A stretch of DNA of 17,993 nt from an uncultured Anaerococcus sp. (GTDB lineage Bacteria; Bacillota; Clostridia; Tissierellales; Peptoniphilaceae): positions 1 to 17,993 of the forward strand of contig URRX01000013.1 of assembly GCA_900550345.1 (NCBI GenBank), given 5' to 3'. A model generated the notes under the pieces. The model saw nothing but the letters and a program-made list of their open reading frames with translations. It was not told where the DNA came from and searched no databases. The translations under genes and the position numbers were made by a program. Below are positions 1 through 8,047 of this stretch, piece by piece (the stretch's first letter is position 1; every line of letters starts with the position of its first letter).

Positions 1-36
1 GTTATTAAGATTATTAGAATTATTAAAAGTTTGCAT
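1..36 (-). CDS. N-terminal fragment of an unidentified, probably iron-regulated gene
   Basis: Reading leftward, an ATG at 36-34 opens a frame that runs off the window edge after 12 codons (MQTFNNSNNLNN). An AAAGGAG ribosome binding site (42-48) sits about five bases upstream, and a near-consensus promoter with an overlapping Fur box lies just beyond it. The residues are too few and too low in complexity to assign a family. The regulatory site suggests a role in iron uptake or iron homeostasis, but that is inferred from the site alone. The start is well supported; the product is unknown. Confidence 0.55.
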   Translation of the reverse strand, partial: MQTFNNSNNLNN

Positions 37-49
37 AAAAACTCCTTTG

Positions 50-70
50 TGATAATGATAATAGTTATCA
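50..70. promoter_or_regulatory. Fur box (iron-responsive operator)
   Basis: The 7-1-7 Fur core TGATAAT-N-ATTATCA is present at 56-70 as TGATAAT A GTTATCA (one mismatch in 14). A second TGATAAT half-site at 50-56 overlaps it, and a TGATTATTA stretch follows at 71-79. Read as the classical 19-mer, 51-69 matches GATAATGATAATCATTATC at 17 of 19 positions. It lies between the -10 of the leftward promoter and its ribosome binding site, so a bound repressor would cover the start of transcription. Zur or PerR are possible alternatives, but the GATAAT repeats favour Fur. Confidence 0.75.
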
Positions 71-75
71 TGATT

Positions 76-105
76 ATTATATAAAAATAGATAAATTTTT
101 GTCAA
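76..105 (-). promoter_or_regulatory. Sigma-A-type promoter for the leftward gene
   Basis: On the minus strand a perfect TTGACA (105-100) is followed after 18 bases by a perfect TATAAT (81-76). Transcription would start near 68-70 and reach the start codon at 36. This is the best promoter match in the window. It diverges from the ATPase operon promoter at about 256-264. Confidence 0.75.
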
Positions 106-255
106 TAATACATAAAAAAAATAAAATTTTAAAATAAAATGGAAAAGGAAAGTATAAATATTTATATTTTAAATCTTTAGAATAAAAATATTTATCTTTT
201 CAAAATCTCTATAAATATTGATCAAATTGGGTAAAATATATTTATATGGTCAATA

Positions 256-264
256 TGTTATAAT
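256..264 (+). promoter_or_regulatory. Extended -10 promoter of the V-ATPase operon
   Basis: TGTTATAAT at 256-264 is an extended -10 (TG, one base, then a perfect TATAAT). No convincing -35 lies 16-18 bases upstream, which is usual for extended -10 promoters. Transcription would start near 271, giving a short leader ending in the AGGAGGTGA ribosome binding site at 280-288. The region 106-255 is very AT-rich, has no open frame worth calling and shows no other clear site. Confidence 0.55.
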
Positions 265-291
265 TATACTGTATATATTAGGAGGTGAATG

Positions 292-615
292 ATGGCAAGT
301 GATGTAATTAACCAAGTTAAAGATGCAGAAATTGCTGCAGATAAACTTGTAGACGATGCCAAAAAGAAAGCCAAAGAAATAATTGAGTCATCAAAAATCG
401 AAGCTTCCAATGCCTACAAAGAAAAAATTGAAAAGGCAAAAAAAGATAGCCAAGATTTAATTGAAAAAGCAAAACAAGAAGCAAATGATGAAAAAATTCC
501 AGTTATTGACAAGGCAAAAGAAGAAAGTAAGGAAATTTTAAACCAAGATGGTGAAAAAATTGAATCACTTTTAACTTCTTTAACAGAAAGGATTGTAAAT
601 AATGGCGATAGTTAA
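292..615 (+). CDS. ntpF: V-type ATPase peripheral-stalk subunit G-like (NtpF)
   Basis: First gene of the ATPase operon, about 107 residues. Nearly the whole chain is a charged Ala/Lys/Glu-rich helix (roughly residues 5-95), as expected of the small stalk subunit that pairs with subunit E (NtpE) to form the stator joining the catalytic head to NtpI. Two ATGs are adjacent (289 and 292). The second is preferred because it sits six bases from GGAGG (281-285), whereas the first is only three away. The assignment rests on coiled-coil character, length and first place in an operon of E. hirae order, since such proteins diverge quickly. The end overlaps ntpI by 14 bases. Confidence 0.85.
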   Translation: MASDVINQVKDAEIAADKLVDDAKKKAKEIIESSKIEASNAYKEKIEKAKKDSQDLIEKAKQEANDEKIPVIDKAKEESKEILNQDGEKIESLLTSLTERIVNNGDS

Positions 616-2542
616 AATGGATAAGTTTAATCTTTTCTCTTTTGAAAATGATAGAGCTAGCCTTCTAGATATTTTACAAAAGTTTAACTATGTTCATTTT
701 AACGATCTTGAGGTCGATGATAAGGAAGATTATGTAAAAAAGGTAAAAAATCAAGAAAAACTTGCAAGAATTGATGAAGAAAGATCAAAACTTGAATATG
801 CTATTAATTCTATAGAAAAGTTTTTAGAAGAAGATGAACTAAATTCTATAGAAAAAAAGGATATGAGCCTTGATCTTTTATATAAGGAAGGCGAGAATTT
901 CAGGTTTGACGAAATTTATCCTCAACTAAAGGAACAATTAGATTTGAGGGAAAAAAGTCAAGAAAAAATCAAAAATTTAAAAGCTTCAAATGATGAGTTA
1001 GAGGTTTTTAAAGGTTTGGATTTGGATATTGAATCTATAGAAAACTCTCACAGATTTTTCGTAGAAGTAGGATCAATAGCTGACCAATTTTATAAGGATT
1101 TTGATACAGATTTTGTAAAAAAAGACTTTAAAACAGCAATGCTTATAGATCTTAATAAAAAAGATAGCTTAAATTATGTTATAGCTATTTCAAGTCTTGA
1201 AGAAAAAGATGAATTTAGAGAATTTCTAAGAGATCATGGTTTTTCAAAAGCCAATATCAAGACCAAAAAGAAAGTTAGTGAAAAAATAGCCTTAAATTTA
1301 GAAGAGATTGAAAAATATGAAAAAAATCTAGAGGAAGGTGAGAAAAAAATCAAAGAAAATAAAAAATTCTTACCGGATTTTTATCTTTACCAAGCTTACC
1401 TAGATAATTTAAGAAAAAAAGAAGCAAGTAGCGAATACTTCCTAAAAACAAAAAGATTAGACTTTGTAGAAGGATACATTCCTCACAAATTAAAGGAAAA
1501 ATTTAATAGTGATTTGAAGGAAGTCTTAGGAGAAGAATTCGTACTTGATCTAAAAAAAGCAGACAAAGATGATCCAAACGTTCCGATAATTCTTGATAAT
1601 AACAAGCTTATCGAACCTTATGAATCAGTAGTAGAAACATATTCTCTACCAAAATATAACGAAGTTGATCCAACTCTTTTGGTTTCAATTTTTTATACAA
1701 TATTTACAGGTTTTATGCTTGGAGATTTGGGATATGGATTAATACTTTTTATTGGAACAATTTTACTTAGAAAATTCAAAGATTTACCAGAATCAACTGA
1801 CAAGATGGTCAGACTTTTTACAAGAGTAGGACTTTCAGGATGTGTATTTGGATTAATATTTGGTTCGTTTTTTGGAGGAATAATCCCTCTACCAGGATTA
1901 ATTGATACACAAAAAGATTTTAATACCCTAATGATAATTTCATTAATTATCGGTGGAATTTCACTTTTCACAGCTCTCGGCGTAAAAGGATATATGCAAA
2001 TTCGAGATGGTGATCCACTAGGAGCAATATTTGATGTATTATTTTGGTATATGGCTGTAGGTGGAGCTATAGCATTATTTTTACTAGATGAACCTCAAAA
2101 AAACATTGCAAAAATTATTATGATAGTTGCAATGGTAGGAATTGTTCTTACTGGAGGACGTGAAAATAAATCAATTGGTGGAAAAGCTGCTGGTGGTCTA
2201 TATTCTCTATACGGAATGAGTTCTTGGATTGGAGATTTTGTATCATTTTTAAGACTCATGGCCCTTGTTCTTTCAGGAGGATTTGTAGCTTATTCAGTAA
2301 ACTTGATTGTAGGAATGTTATGGCCTGCAGGAATTTTAGGAAAGATAGGAGCTATTTTAGTTTTTGTAATTTTCCAATTATTTAACTTATTCCTATCAAC
2401 CCTATCAGCATATGTTCACTCTCTAAGGCTTGTTTATGTAGAAATGTTTAACAAGTTCTATGAAGGTGGCGGTAAGAAATTTAGACAAATGATAGAAAAT
2501 AGTAAATTTATAAACATAATCACAGGAGGATACAATGGTTGA
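602..2542 (+). CDS. ntpI: V-type ATPase membrane stator subunit I (a-type)
   Basis: A 646-residue stator subunit that anchors the peripheral stalks and supplies the ion half-channels. Residues 1 to about 345 are cytoplasmic, charged and helical. From about 358 onward the chain is membrane-embedded, with repeated hydrophobic helices (the first includes FMLGDLGYGL). Two arginines near the end match the essential half-channel arginines of the family: R551 in SFLRLMAL and R609 in HSLRLVYVE. The start MAIVKM resembles the usual family start and has AAAGGA (587-592) nine bases upstream, inside the end of ntpF, so translation is probably coupled. An internal ATG at 617 is a less likely start. The stop overlaps ntpK by eight bases. 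Confidence 0.95.
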   Translation: MAIVKMDKFNLFSFENDRASLLDILQKFNYVHFNDLEVDDKEDYVKKVKNQEKLARIDEERSKLEYAINSIEKFLEEDELNSIEKKDMSLDLLYKEGENFRFDEIYPQLKEQLDLREKSQEKIKNLKASNDELEVFKGLDLDIESIENSHRFFVEVGSIADQFYKDFDTDFVKKDFKTAMLIDLNKKDSLNYVIAISSLEEKDEFREFLRDHGFSKANIKTKKKVSEKIALNLEEIEKYEKNLEEGEKKIKENKKFLPDFYLYQAYLDNLRKKEASSEYFLKTKRLDFVEGYIPHKLKEKFNSDLKEVLGEEFVLDLKKADKDDPNVPIILDNNKLIEPYESVVETYSLPKYNEVDPTLLVSIFYTIFTGFMLGDLGYGLILFIGTILLRKFKDLPESTDKMVRLFTRVGLSGCVFGLIFGSFFGGIIPLPGLIDTQKDFNTLMIISLIIGGISLFTALGVKGYMQIRDGDPLGAIFDVLFWYMAVGGAIALFLLDEPQKNIAKIIMIVAMVGIVLTGGRENKSIGGKAAGGLYSLYGMSSWIGDFVSFLRLMALVLSGGFVAYSVNLIVGMLWPAGILGKIGAILVFVIFQLFNLFLSTLSAYVHSLRLVYVEMFNKFYEGGGKKFRQMIENSKFINIITGGYNG

Positions 2543-3002
2543 TTTTTTAGTTGAAAATGGTGGAAACATAATGGGAGCAGTAGCTGTTGCTATAGCAGTA
2601 TTCTTATCAGGTATGGGATCTGCAAAAGGAACAGGAATGACAGGAGAAGCAGCTGCAGGACTTACTGTAGAAGAACCAGCAAAATTTGGTAAGGCACTTG
2701 TACTACAACTTTTACCAGGTACACAAGGACTTTACGGATTTGTAATTGGATTTATGATTTTAGGAAAATTAGGTGGAGATCTTAACTTCCAACAAGGACT
2801 TTATTATATATTTGCAGCACTTCCAATCGGAGTAGTTGGATATTTCTCAGCAGTAGCTCAAGCAAAAGTTGCTGTATCAGGTATGAATATTTTAGCTAAA
2901 AACGAAGATAATTTCGTACAAGGTATAGTTTATTCAGTAATGGTTGAGTTATATGCAATCTTAGGATTTGTAATTTCCTTACTTCTAGTAAACAATATAT
3001 AA
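2535..3002 (+). CDS. ntpK: V-type ATPase rotor-ring subunit K, with complete Na+ site
   Basis: A 155-residue, four-helix double-hairpin proteolipid forming the membrane rotor ring. It matches E. hirae NtpK closely in length and motifs (SGMGSAKG, LPGTQGLYGFVI, MVELYAILGF). Seen directly: L60, T63 and Q64 in the LPGTQ motif, Q109 in AVAQAKV, and E138 in MVELYAI. These correspond, with an offset of one, to L61, T64, Q65, Q110 and E139, which bind Na+ in the E. hirae ring; Y67 also matches its Y68. Only one of the two hairpins carries the ion-binding glutamate, as usual in this subunit. AGGAGG (2524-2529) lies five bases before the ATG, within the ntpI coding end, and is one of the strongest ribosome sites in the operon, which suits a subunit needed in many copies. 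Confidence 0.97.
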   Translation: MVDFLVENGGNIMGAVAVAIAVFLSGMGSAKGTGMTGEAAAGLTVEEPAKFGKALVLQLLPGTQGLYGFVIGFMILGKLGGDLNFQQGLYYIFAALPIGVVGYFSAVAQAKVAVSGMNILAKNEDNFVQGIVYSVMVELYAILGFVISLLLVNNI

Positions 3003-3011
3003 GGCCTTATT

Positions 3012-3563
3012 ATGAACAATCTTGATTTATTGTTAGATAGAATAAAAGAAGACGGCAAAAAAGAAGCCGATCATATTCTATCTAATGGTCAAAAAAGAAA
3101 AGAAGAAATAATAAAAGAATCAGAAGAAAAGGCCGAAAAAGAAGCTACAAATATTATAAAAAATGCTCAAAAAGAAGCAGGAAGAATAAAAGATAATTCA
3201 AAAGTTACTGCAAATAGACAAGCTAGAGATATAAAAATTGAAGCAAAAAATCAAGTTGTAGAAGATATTTTGGAAAAATTAGTAGAAAAATTAGAAAAAC
3301 TAGGTCCAAACTCATACAAATCCTTTGTTTTGAATAGATTAAAAGATTCGAAAATAGAAAAAGGAGAGATTCTTTTACAAAAAGATATGAAATATCATTT
3401 CAAAGAAGATGATTTTAACGGCCTTAAAATATCAGACGAATTCGTAGATGGTGGATTTATAGTAAAAGATGGGAAAATTTCTTACGATAATACCTATAAA
3501 TCCTTGGTAAATTTCGAAAAAGATTCTTTAGAAAAAATAATAGTTGATGAAATATTTAAGTGA
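3012..3563 (+). CDS. ntpE: V-type ATPase peripheral-stalk subunit E
   Basis: A 183-residue protein with a long charged helix (about residues 1-100, rich in KEA/EKA patterns) followed by a compact alpha/beta region ending in DGGFIVKDGKISYDNTYKSL. That GGF/DN-containing tail is typical of subunit E, whose globular domain binds the top of the catalytic subunits while its helix pairs with NtpF. The ribosome site is modest (AAGG at 3001-3004, overlapping the ntpK stop), so translation probably depends on coupling to ntpK. Length and gene order agree with E. hirae NtpE. Confidence 0.93.
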   Translation: MNNLDLLLDRIKEDGKKEADHILSNGQKRKEEIIKESEEKAEKEATNIIKNAQKEAGRIKDNSKVTANRQARDIKIEAKNQVVEDILEKLVEKLEKLGPNSYKSFVLNRLKDSKIEKGEILLQKDMKYHFKEDDFNGLKISDEFVDGGFIVKDGKISYDNTYKSLVNFEKDSLEKIIVDEIFK

Positions 3564-3573
3564 GGTGATTTAA

Positions 3574-4569
3574 GTGGATAGAGAAAAATTTATTCGAGCA
3601 TCCATTACAACAAGAGTATATGAAAAAAATCTCCTTACTTCAGAAAACTTAAAAAGGATAATAGATACAGACAATCTAGAAGAGGCCTTATCATCATTAA
3701 ACGATACAAAATATGGTGAACTTATACAAAAAATAGACAGACCTGAAGATTATGAAAAAGTCTTATCCAAAATGCTTTTAGATTCATACAAGGCTATGAT
3801 AAAAATTAGCCCTGATGAAAATTTGGTGCATTATTTGGAAGAAAAATATAATTTTCATAATTTAAAAGTTCTAGTAAAAGAACTAATTCAAGATGCTGAC
3901 TATAGCTCAATTTATATAGACATAGGAAAAATTGACCTTGTAAAGATCAAAAGAAATCTAAAAGAAGATTTAATTGATGATGATAGGTATTTATCCTATG
4001 CCAAAAAAGCCTTAGATTTATATAAAGAAAATAAGGATCCTCAAGATATAGACCTATCCTTAGACAAAGATTTTTATGAAAAACTTCTAGAAGATAGCGA
4101 AAATCTAGACTATGAAAGTTTGATAAATTTCACCAAAGAAAGAATTGATCTTACAAACTTAAAAACACTTTTAAGAATAAAAGGTCAAGGACAAAGTGTG
4201 GACTTATTGGAAAAAGCCCTAATAGATGGAGGAAATATCGACAAAAATCTCTTTAGAGATTCACTAAATGCCGACAAAAATTCCTATTCAAACCTATTTT
4301 TCAAAGAAAAAAGTTACCCACAAGTAAAAAAATCTATGGAAGAAAGTGATTTGAATAAATCTATGCAAAATCTTGAAAAAGTAATAGATAATCACTTGAT
4401 GGACTTTGCCAAAGAAAGTAAAAAAGTAAGCTATGGTCCAGAAGTTATTATGGGTTATCTTATAAGTCGTGAAATGGAAATTAAAAATCTAAGAATTATC
4501 CTAACAGCCAAATTAAATTCACTATCTCGTGAATTTATGGAAGAAAGGTTGCGTGATCTATATGTATAG
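3574..4569 (+). CDS. ntpC: V-type ATPase subunit C (rotor shaft-to-ring adaptor, eukaryotic d-like)
   Basis: A 331-residue, almost wholly helical, soluble protein. Family features include the N-terminal RASITTRVYEKNLLT region, a central KNL/HNLKVLVKELI stretch and the terminal EIKNLRIILTAKLN motif. The subunit sits as a socket on the NtpK ring and receives the D/F central shaft. The start is GTG at 3574, supported by GAGGTGA at 3562-3568, which overlaps the ntpE stop. Non-AUG initiation may hold the level down relative to head and ring subunits; that is inference. The last codons overlap ntpG by eight bases. Confidence 0.93.
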   Translation: MDREKFIRASITTRVYEKNLLTSENLKRIIDTDNLEEALSSLNDTKYGELIQKIDRPEDYEKVLSKMLLDSYKAMIKISPDENLVHYLEEKYNFHNLKVLVKELIQDADYSSIYIDIGKIDLVKIKRNLKEDLIDDDRYLSYAKKALDLYKENKDPQDIDLSLDKDFYEKLLEDSENLDYESLINFTKERIDLTNLKTLLRIKGQGQSVDLLEKALIDGGNIDKNLFRDSLNADKNSYSNLFFKEKSYPQVKKSMEESDLNKSMQNLEKVIDNHLMDFAKESKKVSYGPEVIMGYLISREMEIKNLRIILTAKLNSLSREFMEERLRDLYV

Positions 4570-4873
4570 GGTAGCCGTAATAGGAGATAAAGATTCAGTC
4601 CTAATGTTTAAAGCGTTGGGAGTTGATGTATATACAGCAGTAGATGGAGATGGTGCAAAAAAACTTGTAAATAAACTTGCCAAAGAAAATGTAGGCATAA
4701 TATTTATTACAGAAGATTTTGCAGCAAAAATCCAAGATACTATAGACAAATACAGAGAAGAAATGACTCCAGCAATTATACTTATACCATCCATCAAAGA
4801 AGATCTTGGACTTGGAATGGCAGATATAAACAAGAGTGTAGAAAAAGCTGTTGGAGCTAACATTTTGAACTAA
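4562..4873 (+). CDS. ntpG: V-type ATPase central-shaft subunit F-type (NtpG)
   Basis: A 103-residue central-shaft subunit that binds subunit D. The fold is Rossmann-like: an opening MYRVAVIGDKDSV, a central GIIFITEDFA strand, and the conserved TPAIILIPS and SVEKAVGANIL segments. The frame is open further upstream to an ATG at 4529, but the 4562 ATG matches the family start and gives the standard length of about 103 residues, so it is chosen. A GAAAGG lies 13 bases upstream within ntpC, which is far for a ribosome site, so coupling to ntpC termination is likely. Confidence 0.95.
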   Translation: MYRVAVIGDKDSVLMFKALGVDVYTAVDGDGAKKLVNKLAKENVGIIFITEDFAAKIQDTIDKYREEMTPAIILIPSIKEDLGLGMADINKSVEKAVGANILN

Positions 4874-4886
4874 AAGGAGACCAAAT

Positions 4887-6653
4887 TTGAATAAAGGTAA
4901 AATCACAAAAGTATCAGGTCCACTTGTAGAAGCAAAGGGACTATCTGATGCAAATATCTATGATGTGGTCGAAGTTTCAAAAGATAAGCTCATCGGAGAA
5001 ATCATTGAGATGAGAGGGGATGTTGCAAATATTCAAGTTTACGAAGAAACAACTGGAATAGGACCTGGAGATGAAGTAGTTTCTACAGGAAGCCCACTTT
5101 CAGTTGAACTTGGACCAGGACTACTTGAAAGAATGTATGATGGAATCCAAAGACCACTAGAAAAACTTGAATTATTGGCAGGAGAATTCCTTAAAAGAGG
5201 AGTTACAGCTCCACCACTAAATAGAGAAAAATTATGGGAATTTAATAAAGAAAAAGAAGTTGGAGACCAAGTAATTCCTGGAGATATTTTAGGAAGTGTT
5301 GATGAAACTTCAGTAATTAACCATAAAATTATGGTGCCAAATGGAATAAAAGGAAAAGTTAAAGAAATAAAGGATGGAGAATTTACAGTAGATCAAACAG
5401 TTGCTGTAATTGAAACAGAAAATGGCGATAAAGAAATAAATATGATTCAAAAATGGCCAGTAAGAACTCCAAGACCATTTAATAGAAAACTTGACCCAGA
5501 TACTCCACTTATAACAGGACAAAGAGTTATTGATACTTTCTTCCCAGTTGCAAAAGGAGGAGCTGCATCAATACCAGGACCATTTGGTTCAGGAAAGACA
5601 GTTATTCAACACCAAATTGCAAAATATGCTGATGCTGACGTTGTAATTTATGTAGGATGTGGAGAACGTGGAAACGAAATGACTGACGTACTTGATGAAT
5701 TCCCAGAACTAATCGATCCAAAAACTGGCGAATCAATCATGAAAAGAACTGTACTTATAGCGAACACATCAAATATGCCAGTAGCAGCCAGAGAAGCCAG
5801 TGTTTATACAGGAATCACCTTGGCAGAATATTACAGAGATATGGGATATTCAGTAGCTTTGATGGCAGATTCTACATCAAGATGGGCAGAGGCCCTTCGT
5901 GAAATGAGTGGACGTTTGGAAGAAATGCCAGGAGATGAAGGATTCCCAGCATATCTTGCAAGTCGTATAGCAGATTTTTACGAAAGAAGTGGAAAAGTTA
6001 TAGTAAATGGACAAGTAGAAAAAGAAGGATCACTTTCTGTAATAGGAGCAGTTTCTCCTCCAGGTGGAGATTTATCAGAACCTGTTACCCAATCAACTCT
6101 TCGTATAGTAAAAGTATTCTGGGGACTTGATTATGATTTGTCTTACCAAAGACACTTCCCAGCTATAAATTGGTTAAATTCATACTCACTTTACCAAGAC
6201 AAGATAGATTCATATATAGATAAAACTGTAGATGAAAAATTCTCAAAAAATAGAATGAGAGCAATGAGTCTACTTCAACAAGAATCATCTCTACAAGAAA
6301 TTGTAAGATTAATTGGTCGTGATGGCTTAAGTGATGATGATAAATTAAAACTTGATGTAACAAAATCACTAAGAGAAGATTTCTTACAACAAAATGCTTT
6401 CCATGAAACAGATGCTTTCTGTCCAATGGAAAAACAAGATTTAATGCTTGATACAATTCTCTACTTCTATGACAAAAGTCTAGAGGCTCTATCAGATGGG
6501 GCAAATCTTGACGAACTTGAAGAACTTGAAGTTAAAGAAAAAATCACAAGATTAAAATTGATAAAGGATGAAAACTTGGAAGAATTTGACCAAGTTAAAG
6601 AACAAATAGACAGGGAATGTAAAGAAGCTGTAGCAAAGGGGGAGGATGAATAA
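4887..6653 (+). CDS. ntpA: V-type ATPase catalytic subunit A
   Basis: The 588-residue catalytic subunit, three copies of which alternate with subunit B in the head. Seen: an N-terminal beta-barrel (about 1-70), the non-homologous insert typical of A subunits (about 110-190, ending near KWPVRTPRP), Walker A GPFGSGKT at 231-238, and GERGNEM (about 259-265) with the catalytic glutamate at about 260. Conserved ADSTSRWAEALREMSGRLEE and PPGGDLSEPVTQ segments follow. The start is TTG at 4887, strongly supported by AAGGAGA at 4874-4880, six bases upstream, and by the family start MxxGKIxKVSGPLV. No in-frame ATG fits. It overlaps ntpB by one base (TAATG). Confidence 0.98.
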   Translation: MNKGKITKVSGPLVEAKGLSDANIYDVVEVSKDKLIGEIIEMRGDVANIQVYEETTGIGPGDEVVSTGSPLSVELGPGLLERMYDGIQRPLEKLELLAGEFLKRGVTAPPLNREKLWEFNKEKEVGDQVIPGDILGSVDETSVINHKIMVPNGIKGKVKEIKDGEFTVDQTVAVIETENGDKEINMIQKWPVRTPRPFNRKLDPDTPLITGQRVIDTFFPVAKGGAASIPGPFGSGKTVIQHQIAKYADADVVIYVGCGERGNEMTDVLDEFPELIDPKTGESIMKRTVLIANTSNMPVAAREASVYTGITLAEYYRDMGYSVALMADSTSRWAEALREMSGRLEEMPGDEGFPAYLASRIADFYERSGKVIVNGQVEKEGSLSVIGAVSPPGGDLSEPVTQSTLRIVKVFWGLDYDLSYQRHFPAINWLNSYSLYQDKIDSYIDKTVDEKFSKNRMRAMSLLQQESSLQEIVRLIGRDGLSDDDKLKLDVTKSLREDFLQQNAFHETDAFCPMEKQDLMLDTILYFYDKSLEALSDGANLDELEELEVKEKITRLKLIKDENLEEFDQVKEQIDRECKEAVAKGEDE

Positions 6654-8044
6654 TGCTAAAAGAATATAAAAGCGTATCAGAAGTAGTTGGACCCCTAATG
6701 CTTGTAGAAGATGTTAGTGGAGTTAACTTTGAAGAACTAGTAGATATAGAACTTCAAACAGGAGAAAGAAGAAGAGGAAGAGTTATAGAAGTTGATGAAA
6801 ATAACGCTGTTGTCCAACTTTTCGAAGGTTCTTCTGGAATTAACTTAAAATCCACTGCAGTAAGATTTTTAGGTAGACCACTAGAACTTGGCGTAAGCGA
6901 AGATATGATTGGAAGAACTTTTGATGGACTTGGAAGACCAATTGATGATGGTCCATCAATAATTCCTGAAGAAAAAAGAGATGTAAACGGAGTTGCAATA
7001 AATCCTGTAAGCCGTGATTATCCATCAGAATTTATTCAAACAGGTGTATCAACAATCGACGGATTAAATACCCTTGTTCGTGGACAAAAACTTCCAATAT
7101 TTTCAGGCTCAGGACTTCCACATAACAAATTTGCAGCTCAAATTGCAAGACAAGCAAAAGTATTAAACGATAGCGAAGACTTTGCTGTAGTTTTTGCAGC
7201 TATAGGAATCACCTTTGAAGAAGCTCAATTTTTTAGACAAGATTTTGAAAAAACAGGAGCTTTAGACAGGTCAGTAATGTTTATAAACCTTGCAGATGAC
7301 CCTGCAATCGAACGTTTATCAACACCAAAAATGGCCCTTACAGCAGCAGAATATTTGGCATTTGAAAAAGGCATGCAAGTTTTGGTAATAATGACAGATA
7401 TGACAAACTACGCAGAAGCCCTTCGTGAGGTTTCAGCTGCAAGAAAAGAAGTTCCAGGTCGTCGTGGATATCCAGGATATCTTTATACAGACCTTGCTAC
7501 TTTATATGAAAGAGCTGGAAAATTAAAAGGAAAGCCAGGTACCATTACTCAAATTCCAATTTTAACAATGCCAGAAAATGATATAACTCACCCAATTCCA
7601 GACTTGACAGGATATATTACAGAAGGACAAATTATTCTTTCAAATGAATTGTATAACCAAGGTGTTCAACCACCAGTTTCAATTCTTCCATCCCTATCAA
7701 GACTTAAAGATAAGGGAATTGGTGAGGGAAAAACTAGAGAAGACCATGCTGATACCATGAACCAAATTTATGCAGCATACGCATCAGGAGTTGATGCAAG
7801 AGAGCTTCAAAAAATCCTTGGAGATTCTGCCCTATCAAAAGCAGACCTTGCTTTTGCAGAATTTGCAAAAAGATTTGAAGAAGAATATATAAATCAAGGT
7901 TTCTACACAAATAGAACCATAGAAGATACCCTAAATCTTGGTTGGGAATTATTAAAAATAATACCAGAATCTGAACTTAAGAGAATCGATGACGAATTAA
8001 TCGATAAATATTTGGATAAAGACGAAAACAAAAAGGAGTCTTAG
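6653..8044 (+). CDS. ntpB: V-type ATPase regulatory nucleotide-binding subunit B
   Basis: A 463-residue non-catalytic partner of subunit A. In place of a Walker A loop it has SGSGLPHNK at 151-159, the family signature. R350, in the PSLSRL motif, aligns with the arginine finger that completes the catalytic site at the A/B interface. Other conserved blocks are VVFAAIGITFEE, ADDPAIERL and VPGRRGYPGYLYTDL. A GGGGGAGG purine run just upstream, inside ntpA, is a strong ribosome site, and the ATG overlaps the ntpA stop. Length and motifs are full and intact. Confidence 0.98.
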   Translation: MLKEYKSVSEVVGPLMLVEDVSGVNFEELVDIELQTGERRRGRVIEVDENNAVVQLFEGSSGINLKSTAVRFLGRPLELGVSEDMIGRTFDGLGRPIDDGPSIIPEEKRDVNGVAINPVSRDYPSEFIQTGVSTIDGLNTLVRGQKLPIFSGSGLPHNKFAAQIARQAKVLNDSEDFAVVFAAIGITFEEAQFFRQDFEKTGALDRSVMFINLADDPAIERLSTPKMALTAAEYLAFEKGMQVLVIMTDMTNYAEALREVSAARKEVPGRRGYPGYLYTDLATLYERAGKLKGKPGTITQIPILTMPENDITHPIPDLTGYITEGQIILSNELYNQGVQPPVSILPSLSRLKDKGIGEGKTREDHADTMNQIYAAYASGVDARELQKILGDSALSKADLAFAEFAKRFEEEYINQGFYTNRTIEDTLNLGWELLKIIPESELKRIDDELIDKYLDKDENKKES

Positions 8045-8047
8045 GCT

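Noticed and set aside
106..255. Repeated AAATATTTAT-like words upstream of the ATPase operon
   Set aside because: Low-complexity AT-rich sequence without regular spacing; no array or clear binding-site pattern.
1693..1971. Leftward 92-codon frame opposite ntpI
   Set aside because: It is the antisense of well-conserved membrane helices of ntpI, with no ribosome site or recognisable protein; a shadow frame.
4529..4561. Longer start for ntpG
   Set aside because: The family N-terminus and length fit the ATG at 4562; no ribosome site precedes 4529.
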